Positions 1 through 5,466 of a DNA stretch of 6,438 nt are shown here, piece after piece (within the stretch, counting starts at the first letter, position 1; the number at the start of each line of letters is the position of its first letter). The DNA is from Deltaproteobacteria bacterium (GTDB lineage Bacteria > Desulfobacterota > DSM-4660 > Desulfatiglandales > HGW-15). Both the position numbers and the translations under genes were made by a program. Where the stretch lies: contig JAFDIX010000168.1 of the NCBI GenBank assembly GCA_019307805.1, positions 1 to 6,438 on the forward strand, written 5' to 3'. Below the pieces are notes generated by a model. It had not been told where the DNA came from. It was given only the letters and a program-made list of their open reading frames with translations, and did not search any database.

Positions 1-294
1 ACGGAGGGCCCGCTCAACCTCGATGGTGAAATCCACATGTCCCGGTGTATCGATAATATTTACATCATGCCCCTTCCACTGGCAGTGGGTGGCCGCGGAG
101 GAAATGGTAATCCCTCTCTCCTTTTCCAGCTCCATGGAGTCCATCTTGGCGCCCACGCCGTCCTTTCCCTTGACCTCGTGGATGGCGAATATTCGCTGGG
201 TATAATACAGGATTCTCTCGGTCAGGGTGGTCTTGCCGGAATCAATGTGGGCGCTGATGCCTATGTTTCTCAAAGATTGGATATCTTCTATCAT
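1..294 (-). CDS. fusA: Elongation factor G, N-terminal fragment (mtEFG1/spdEFG1-like), truncated by window edge
   Basis: Translational GTPase that drives tRNA-mRNA translocation on the ribosome in the cytoplasm. Only the first 98 residues of a protein usually near 690 are visible; the frame stays open to base 1. The G domain is clear: P-loop AHIDSGKT at residues 15-22, switch I core RGITI at 60-64, and the G3 motif DTPGH at 82-86 followed by VDFTIEVERALR. The segment HEVKGKDGVGAKMDSMELEK (39-58) with SAHIDSGKTT (14-23) follows the pattern of mitochondrial EF-G1 and bacterial spdEFG1. It differs from the usual bacterial AHIDAGKTTTTE and short 'GEVHDG' region. The ATG at 294-292 is chosen because GAGG (306-303) sits 8 bases upstream and the homology starts at once. 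An intrinsic terminator separates it from etfA, so it is probably transcribed apart from that operon. EF-G identity is near certain; the subtype is an inference. Confidence 0.95.
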   Translation of the reverse strand, partial: MIEDIQSLRNIGISAHIDSGKTTLTERILYYTQRIFAIHEVKGKDGVGAKMDSMELEKERGITISSAATHCQWKGHDVNIIDTPGHVDFTIEVERALR

Positions 295-318
295 TTATAA
301 AACCTCGTTGATCAAGCT

Positions 319-338
319 CCCCGCAACGGACTGCGGGG
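319..338 (-). promoter_or_regulatory. Stem-loop in the leader of the EF-G gene
   Basis: A perfect 7-bp inverted repeat (CCCCGCA at 319-325, TGCGGGG at 332-338) with a 6-base loop lies 24 bases upstream of the EF-G start codon. It has no T run on either side, so it does not look like a complete intrinsic terminator. It lies downstream of the etfA terminator and upstream of, but not overlapping, the GAGG ribosome binding site at 303-306. It may be a structured 5' leader element or a transcript-stabilising hairpin; no function can be shown from sequence. Confidence 0.45.
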
Positions 339-363
339 TGTTCTGCCTAAAGCGAACAAAATG

Positions 364-393
364 AAAAAGAGGGTCTGCATTCGCAAACCCTCT
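364..393 (-). terminator. Rho-independent terminator of the fad-etf operon
   Basis: Read on the minus strand, AGAGGGT (393-387) pairs perfectly with ACCCTCT (374-368). After one mismatch, three further pairs (385-383 with 378-376) close a 4-base loop at 379-382. The stem runs straight into T residues (367-364, then C and ATTTTG), the expected U-tract. The plus strand has no T run after the stem, so it acts in one direction only. It begins 43 bases after the etfA stop codon and separates the beta-oxidation operon from the EF-G gene. Confidence 0.85.
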
Positions 394-436
394 CTGGAAC
401 ATACAGTATTGGACAAAAAACCGAAAGCGAAAGATT

Positions 437-1405
437 TTAGCCTTTCAGCTTTTCCTTCATGGCATCTACGACCTTGAACAGGTCCTCGGCGACCCCATAA
501 TGGGCAACGCGGAATATGGGCGCCTTTTTGTCCTTGTTCACCGCAATCACCGTCCCGGCGCCCCCGATACCGGCCACATGCTGAAACGCACCGCTAATGC
601 CAAAGGCAAGATACACCTTGGGTTTGACCGATTTTCCCGATGTCCCCACCTGATGATACTTGGGCAGCCAGTTCTTGTCCACCACGGGACGCGAGCAGGA
701 AAGCACCCCCCCCATCATCTCCGCCAGTTCTTTGACTGTCTCCACATTCTCGGCCTCTCCAATTCCTCGACCTATGGATATCAGAAGATCCGCCTGGGTA
801 ATGTCTATCTCTCCGGCACCCGCATCCTCATAGGCAATAAATTCCTTCCCCCCATCTGAAAGCCCTTCGGGCATGGCTGTTTTCACCACTTCCCCCTGGC
901 GATCCGCCAGGCCTTCATGTGAAATGGCCCCGGGTCTCATGCTCACCAGGTACCCTGGCGATGCCTTCAAAGCGACCTTGCAAAATATCTTTCCATTGTA
1001 TATCTGCCGAATGCCTGCTGCTCCGCCGTCCTCCAGTTGCACGTCCACACAGTCCGTGGCCAGAGGCAGTCCTGTCTTGACCGAGAGTCCGGGCGCATAG
1101 TCCATTCCCCAGGGGGTATGCCCCATCAATGTCAGGACGGGGCCATGCTCTTCGATGAGGGAAGCCAATACCCCTTTGTAGAGTTCCCCGTTGAAGTTGG
1201 CCAGTTGATCATCTTCCACCACGATCACACGGTCGGCCTTCCCGGCCACCGCCCCTTCAAAGGCCTCGGATTTCCCCCCCAGCAATACTGCACTCAGGGT
1301 GTGACCATGGGCCTCACACAAATCACTCCCTTTTTTGAGCATCTCAAAGGTGATCTCCCTTACTTCCCCCTGCCGATGTTCCACAACCACAAATATATCG
1401 CCCAT
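437..1405 (-). CDS. etfA: Electron transfer flavoprotein, alpha subunit
   Basis: Alpha subunit of the cytoplasmic heterodimeric FAD flavoprotein that takes electrons from acyl-CoA dehydrogenases. From the ATG the protein is 322 residues, a normal length. The N-terminal ETF domain (about 1-185) is followed by the conserved FAD-binding domain: SIGRGIG at 210-216, SCSRPVVDKNW at 236-246, QVGTSGK at 252-258, GISGAFQH at 269-276 and VNKDKKAPIF at 289-298, the usual EtfA FAD signature region. The start is chosen at 1405-1403: the GGGGGTGAG tract (1422-1414) is well placed for it, and the etfB stop TAA (1409-1407) ends one base earlier (TAAAATG). An in-frame GTG at 1414 would add three residues but lies only 3 bases from the purine tract. 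The tight junction implies translational coupling with etfB and a 1:1 product. It is the last gene before the terminator. Confidence 0.96.
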   Translation of the reverse strand: MGDIFVVVEHRQGEVREITFEMLKKGSDLCEAHGHTLSAVLLGGKSEAFEGAVAGKADRVIVVEDDQLANFNGELYKGVLASLIEEHGPVLTLMGHTPWGMDYAPGLSVKTGLPLATDCVDVQLEDGGAAGIRQIYNGKIFCKVALKASPGYLVSMRPGAISHEGLADRQGEVVKTAMPEGLSDGGKEFIAYEDAGAGEIDITQADLLISIGRGIGEAENVETVKELAEMMGGVLSCSRPVVDKNWLPKYHQVGTSGKSVKPKVYLAFGISGAFQHVAGIGGAGTVIAVNKDKKAPIFRVAHYGVAEDLFKVVDAMKEKLKG

Positions 1406-1406
1406 T

Positions 1407-2186
1407 TTAAACACTCACCCCCTTTTCTTTCATGATCCGCAGCAACTCCTCGGCCACAGTCCCTGCATCCCCCTCTATCATTTCAGCGCCTTCAATTTCA
1501 GGCGGCAGGGTCATCTCTTCCACGACACACCAAGGGGCCAGATCTTCCTCCGGGATGCTCAGTTCTTCCAGCCCCAGGACCTTTAATTCCTTTTTGGCCG
1601 CCTTGCGAATCCCCATGATGGACACGTATCGGGGCTCATTGATACCTGTCTGGATGGACAATTGCGCCGGGAGCGGAATGCCGCTCACTTCCTCAATACC
1701 GCCCTCAAGCTCCATCCGGATCTTCAGCCTTTCCCCGTCGACTTCGACACCCGTCACCACGGACCCGTGGCTTACGCCAAGGTGCTCCGCCAGCATGTTG
1801 CCAATCATCCCAAGGTTGTCATCATCGGTTTGAACGCCTGTCAACACCAGGTCACATTCCAAACCACGAATCACTTCCGCCAACACCCGGGACACCACAT
1901 AGCCGTCCAGGTCCAAATCCCCGGCTTCCACACGAATCGCGCGGTCCGCCCCCATGGCCAGGCATCTCCTGAGGACTTCTTCGTCATCCTCCCCACCAAG
2001 GGTAACCGCGGTGACACTCCCCCCCAGCTTCTCCTTCAATACCACGGCCTCCTCAATGGCATAGTTGTCCCATTCATTAATGGCATAGGCCAGCATATCC
2101 TTTTTTACATCCTTGCCGCCGCCTTCAATCTCCAGGTCCACCTCCTGGATCTGCGGCACCCGCTTCACACAAACCACGATTTCCAT
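1407..2186 (-). CDS. etfB: Electron transfer flavoprotein, beta subunit
   Basis: Beta subunit of ETF, 259 residues, a normal length. It forms the scaffold that docks on the dehydrogenase and carries AMP or, in bifurcating ETFs, a second FAD. Visible marks are the N-terminal strand MEIVVCVKRVP (1-11), the segment YAINEWDNYAIEEAVVLKEK (34-53) matching the family's N-P-x-D/E-x-x-A-x-E-E-A region that includes the recognition loop, CLAMGADRAIRV (75-86), the nucleotide-binding loop TGVQTDDDNLGMIG (116-129), and LPAQLSIQTGINEPRY (172-187). The loop differs from the common 'QAIDGDTGQVG' form, so I cannot say whether AMP or FAD is bound. The start is supported by TGGAGG at 2200-2195, 8 bases upstream. 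It follows the acyl-CoA dehydrogenase gene after a hairpin-rich gap of about 200 bases, and is tightly coupled to etfA. Confidence 0.96.
   Translation of the reverse strand: MEIVVCVKRVPQIQEVDLEIEGGGKDVKKDMLAYAINEWDNYAIEEAVVLKEKLGGSVTAVTLGGEDDEEVLRRCLAMGADRAIRVEAGDLDLDGYVVSRVLAEVIRGLECDLVLTGVQTDDDNLGMIGNMLAEHLGVSHGSVVTGVEVDGERLKIRMELEGGIEEVSGIPLPAQLSIQTGINEPRYVSIMGIRKAAKKELKVLGLEELSIPEEDLAPWCVVEEMTLPPEIEGAEMIEGDAGTVAEELLRIMKEKGVSV
1414..1423 (-). promoter_or_regulatory. Ribosome binding site that decides the etfA start, inside the end of etfB
   Basis: The minus strand reads AGGGGGTGAG here, a close match to the anti-Shine-Dalgarno complement. It ends 8 bases before the ATG at 1405. The alternative in-frame GTG (1414-1412) overlaps the last base of this tract, which argues against it as the start. 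The site lies within the final codons of etfB. Confidence 0.6.
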
Positions 2187-2233
2187 GCGCTATACCTCCA
2201 AAAATAGTTTCCGCCCGGCAATGGCCCTTTTTC

Positions 2234-2348
2234 TCAATCTCAGCGTCATTCTGCGAGATTGATTGTGCGGCATACTCAGGGTATGCCTCCGCGCAATCCT
2301 TTGAATTTCTTGATCTGGAAACACATCGTACCCTATTTTTTGATGTGT
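2234..2348. repeat. Cluster of three inverted repeats in the gap between the dehydrogenase gene and etfB
   Basis: The gap 2187-2391 holds three separate potential hairpins. A: TCAATCTC (2234-2241) with GAGATTGA (2255-2262), 8 bp perfect, extendable by GC/GC after a one-base bulge. B: GGCATAC (2269-2275) with GTATGCC (2281-2287), a perfect 7-bp core on a 5-base loop, with outer arms GATTGTGC (2261-2268) and GCGCAATC (2291-2298) pairing at 7 of 8 positions around a 3-base bulge. C: ACACATC (2321-2327) with GATGTGT (2342-2348), 7 bp perfect, 14-base loop. A and B abut. None is followed by a T run on the minus strand, so they are not simple terminators. The layout resembles a REP-like palindromic element or an mRNA-processing or stabilising spacer. 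Whether it is repeated in the genome cannot be seen here. The rest of the gap shows no recognisable gene; a 64-codon ORF across it is doubtful. Confidence 0.6.
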
Positions 2349-2391
2349 ATTCATTAGCTTCCCCGATAGCCCTGCGGTCTCCATTAACCCA

Positions 2392-4185
2392 TCAGACCTT
2401 GGTCAGGTGATATCTGGCGACGGGGATGATGCTGTCGGCAATTTCCCTGCGAAGGGCGATGGCGTTAATGGGAGTGAAACGGGCCAGCCGCTTGAGGGCC
2501 ATTAACTGGGTTCTCAGTTCCTCTCCTTCGGAAATGGCGGCGAAGATCTGCTTTGCCATCAAATCTATTTTCGGAAAAGCATCGTTCACATACACCCTTG
2601 CAACGGCTACATGGATCCGGGCCTTTTCTTCCCCATCCTTCCGGGCTTTCTTCAGGGCCCTCAGGAGTATGCTCTCCATGGCGAAAACCTCGATGATCAT
2701 ATCGGCGATCAGCGCTACGATCTCCTGCTCATCGGCCAGTTTCTCCATGTACTTCTGGGCCGATGCCCCGGCAGAGAGCAGGGTTATTTTTTTGGCGTTG
2801 GCGACCAGTTTTTGTTCGGTCTCAAGAAGGCCCTCGGCCTCGCTCATATCGGGCCTGTAAGTAAGAAGCTCCTGGGTCAGTTTCTGGATCACTTCCATGA
2901 GGGGAAGTTCTCCCTTCAGGGCAGCACGCATCACGGTGTTCACGATAATGAGCCGATTAATCTCGTTGGTTCCCTCCCATATACGGTTGATTCGGGAATC
3001 CCGGTATGCCGCCTCCGCAAAGTACTCCTTGATATACCCGTACCCGCCCAAAATTTGCACGCTTTCATCGACCGCGAAGTCCAACATCTCTGATCCGTAG
3101 ACCTTGTTGATGGAACACTCCAGGGCATATCTTTTCAGGGCGTCGCCTGTTTGCTTGCCCGCATCTTCCTTGGTCGGATCAATGCCTTTGAGGGTCAGAT
3201 CCAGCAGGCCCGCGGTGCGATAGACCATGCTCTCATTGGCATAGATGCGGATGGCCATCTCAGCGATTTTATGCTTGATCAGGCCGAATTCACAGATGGG
3301 TTTGCCAAACTGAATCCTGCTTTTGGCGTATTTGACGGCTTCTCCGAGGAGGACCTTGCCACCACCCACCGTAAAGGCACCCAGTTTGTAGCGTCCCACA
3401 TTCAGGGTATTCAGGGCGACCACATGCCCCCTGCCTATTTCGCCGAGGACGTTTTCTACGGGCACTTTTACATCCTGAAAAATGACCGCCCTCGTGGAAC
3501 TGCCGTGGACGCCCATCTTCTCTTCCTCCTTGTCCACCGACACGCCGTCCCACTCACTCTCCACGATAAAACTGGTGAAATGCTTCCCGTCGACCTGGGC
3601 ATAGGTAAGGAAAAGATCGGCAAACCCGGCATTGGTAATAAACTGTTTCTGCCCGTTGAGCACATAGTATTTACCGTCCTCCGAAAGGATTGCCGTTGTC
3701 TCGGCACTCAGGGCATCGGATCCATGGGCAGGTTCAGTGAGGGCATAGGCCGCCACGAGCTCCGCCGAAGCCAGGCCGGGAAGGTATTTCTCCTTCTGCG
3801 CGGGGGTTCCAAAAAGGACGATGGGAAGGCTCCCGATCCCCGTCTGGACAGCGAAGGTGACACTGAATCCGGTTATCCCCTGGCTGATGCGCTCAGTAAT
3901 GATGGTCGAACTCACCTTATCCAGTTCTGACCCGCCAAAGACCTCGGCAATGTCCGCCCCCAAAAAGCCCAATTCGCCCGCCTTTCTCAAAAGGCCTTTG
4001 AGAAGCTCCGGGTTGACCTCCTCGAGTTCTTCTCTTTTTGCCAGGACTTCTCCTATCCCAAATTCTTCTGCTGATTTGGCGATGAGTTCATGCTCCTTGT
4101 CAAAATCCTCCGGCGTAAAGATTTCTTCGGGCAACGCATCGAGGAGTAAAAACTCACCCCCTTTAAAGTGCTTCAGATCTGCCAT
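2392..4185 (-). CDS. fadE: Acyl-CoA dehydrogenase (FadE/VLCAD-like, long form)
   Basis: FAD enzyme that oxidises acyl-CoA to trans-2-enoyl-CoA and hands electrons to ETF. At 597 residues it is much longer than the classical dehydrogenases of about 380 and matches the FadE/VLCAD/ACAD9 class with a C-terminal helical extension (about 425-597). Domains in order: N-terminal helical part (about 20-145); beta domain with ALTEPAHGSD (148-157) and NGQKQFITNAGFAD (177-190), the FAD-contacting motifs; and C-terminal helical part with SRIQFGKPI (289-297), QILGGYGY (377-384) and RIWEGTNEI (401-409). E404 is the candidate catalytic base, in the position used by VLCAD-type enzymes. The ATG is supported by AAGGGGG five bases upstream. 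The gene follows the thiolase by 33 bases, as in the Bacillus fadNAE order, and etfBA downstream supplies its electron acceptor. Long-chain preference is inferred from family resemblance only. Confidence 0.95.
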   Translation of the reverse strand: MADLKHFKGGEFLLLDALPEEIFTPEDFDKEHELIAKSAEEFGIGEVLAKREELEEVNPELLKGLLRKAGELGFLGADIAEVFGGSELDKVSSTIITERISQGITGFSVTFAVQTGIGSLPIVLFGTPAQKEKYLPGLASAELVAAYALTEPAHGSDALSAETTAILSEDGKYYVLNGQKQFITNAGFADLFLTYAQVDGKHFTSFIVESEWDGVSVDKEEEKMGVHGSSTRAVIFQDVKVPVENVLGEIGRGHVVALNTLNVGRYKLGAFTVGGGKVLLGEAVKYAKSRIQFGKPICEFGLIKHKIAEMAIRIYANESMVYRTAGLLDLTLKGIDPTKEDAGKQTGDALKRYALECSINKVYGSEMLDFAVDESVQILGGYGYIKEYFAEAAYRDSRINRIWEGTNEINRLIIVNTVMRAALKGELPLMEVIQKLTQELLTYRPDMSEAEGLLETEQKLVANAKKITLLSAGASAQKYMEKLADEQEIVALIADMIIEVFAMESILLRALKKARKDGEEKARIHVAVARVYVNDAFPKIDLMAKQIFAAISEGEELRTQLMALKRLARFTPINAIALRREIADSIIPVARYHLTKV

Positions 4186-4218
4186 GGCTACCCCCTTTTT
4201 TAAGTAGGTTTAATTCCC

Positions 4219-5400
4219 CTAATCTTCGATTTCAAATATTCCGGCCGCGCCCATCCCGAAGCCGATACACATGGAGACCAGGCCCCACCTCAAATTTCTC
4301 TCCTGCATCTCATAGATGAGCTGGGTTGTCAGCTTGGCGCCCGTGCATCCCAGGGGATGCCCGAGGGCGACGGCGCCACCATTCACATTGACGATGTCCT
4401 CGTTAAGGCCCAATTCCTTGATGCAATATATGGCCTGGGCAGCAAATGCCTCGTTGAGTTCCACCAGGTCCATTTGATCCAGGCTCATATTGGCTATTTT
4501 GAGAACCTTGGGGATTGCGACTGCAGGCCCTACGCCCATGTACTCCGGTTCACAGCCTTCTACCGCATGATAACGGAAGGTGGCCATGGGCCTGAGGCCC
4601 AGTTCCTTGGCCTTTTCCTTGGACATGAGTAAAACCCCTGCAGCGGCATCGCTTGTTTGGGATGAATTTCCTGCCGTCACCGTTCCACTGGGCTTAAAGG
4701 CAGGTGGAATTTTGGATATACCCTCCTTGGTGGTCCCCGGACGCATGCCCTCGTCTATATCAAAGACGATCTCTTCAAAAACATAGTGCCCGTTTGGCAA
4801 TTGTTTTTGTATTTTCACCGTGAGGGGCACGATCTGGCTTTCGAATTTGCCTGCCTTGATGGCCGCCTCGGCCTTTTGCTGGCTCTTGGCACCGAACTCG
4901 TCCTGTTCATCCCTTGTGATCTTGTAACGTTCTGCCACGTTCTCGGCCGTGAGCCCCATGCCCGTAAAAGCCCCTGGTCTCATGTCAACCAGGGCAGGGT
5001 TGGGGTACATCATGCTCCCCCCCATTGGAATGGAACTCATGCTCTCCACACCGCAACCAATGGTCACGTCTGCAAAGCCGCACATGATCTTTTCCGCTGC
5101 AATGGCTATGGCCTGGAGTCCGGAAGAGCAGAACCTGTTGACCGTCATCCCTGGAATCCGGTCGGGCCACCCCATGGACATGACCAGGACACGGCCTAAA
5201 TTGAGACCCTGGTTTGCCTCGGGGAATGTACATCCCACAATCACATCGTCGATCACATCGGGGTCGAGATCTCCAGCCCTTTTCAATAGATCGCCCAGCA
5301 CCGCACAGCCCATTTCCTCCGGGCGGGTGTCCTTCAGGATTCCTCGAGGGGCCTTTCCCGCTGCCGTCCTGCAGGCAGCAACAATCACGGCTTCTTTCAT
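4219..5400 (-). CDS. fadA: Acetyl-CoA C-acyltransferase (3-ketoacyl-CoA thiolase)
   Basis: Last step of the beta-oxidation spiral: cleaves 3-ketoacyl-CoA with CoA to acetyl-CoA and a shortened acyl-CoA. The protein is 393 residues, full length for the family. The nucleophile is C91 in NRFCSSGLQAI (88-98). The other active-site motifs are NEAFAAQ (316-322), GHPLGCTGA (347-355, H348) and the proton-relay cysteine C378 in SMCIGFGMGAA (376-386), where Phe replaces the more common Gly or Leu of the CIGxGxG motif. All catalytic residues are present. The start is supported by GGGAGGG (5415-5409), 8 bases upstream. It lies 66 bases after the fused hydratase/dehydrogenase gene and 33 before the acyl-CoA dehydrogenase, so a degradative role is far likelier than a biosynthetic acetoacetyl-CoA thiolase role. 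Chain-length range cannot be read from the sequence. Confidence 0.95.
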   Translation of the reverse strand: MKEAVIVAACRTAAGKAPRGILKDTRPEEMGCAVLGDLLKRAGDLDPDVIDDVIVGCTFPEANQGLNLGRVLVMSMGWPDRIPGMTVNRFCSSGLQAIAIAAEKIMCGFADVTIGCGVESMSSIPMGGSMMYPNPALVDMRPGAFTGMGLTAENVAERYKITRDEQDEFGAKSQQKAEAAIKAGKFESQIVPLTVKIQKQLPNGHYVFEEIVFDIDEGMRPGTTKEGISKIPPAFKPSGTVTAGNSSQTSDAAAGVLLMSKEKAKELGLRPMATFRYHAVEGCEPEYMGVGPAVAIPKVLKIANMSLDQMDLVELNEAFAAQAIYCIKELGLNEDIVNVNGGAVALGHPLGCTGAKLTTQLIYEMQERNLRWGLVSMCIGFGMGAAGIFEIED

Positions 5401-5466
5401 TTTTCTTTCCCTCCCTCTCTGGTATTCAATGAAAATTCTGCTCCTGCTTAGAACTATAATGTATCT

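Noticed and set aside
23..300. Plus-strand open frames over the EF-G gene
   Set aside because: The minus strand encodes an unmistakable G domain with P-loop and DTPGH; the plus-strand frames are its complement.
1037..1435. Plus-strand open frame of 132 codons opposite etfA, and similar ones at 500-859 and 873-1100
   Set aside because: These are antisense shadows of the strongly conserved etfA frame; their translations show no family motifs.
1662..2207. Plus-strand open frame of 181 codons opposite etfB
   Set aside because: It lies fully antisense to etfB, and its low-complexity His/Pro/Gln-rich translation is typical of a complementary-strand shadow.
3151..3930. Plus-strand open frame of 259 codons opposite the acyl-CoA dehydrogenase gene
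   Set aside because: Long, but antisense to a gene with an intact catalytic motif set; no recognisable domain and no neighbour on that strand.
5401..5466. Possible promoter between the hydratase/dehydrogenase gene and the thiolase gene
   Set aside because: AT-rich stretches are present, but I could not find a convincing pair of -35 and -10 boxes at proper spacing, and the gap is short for an independent unit.
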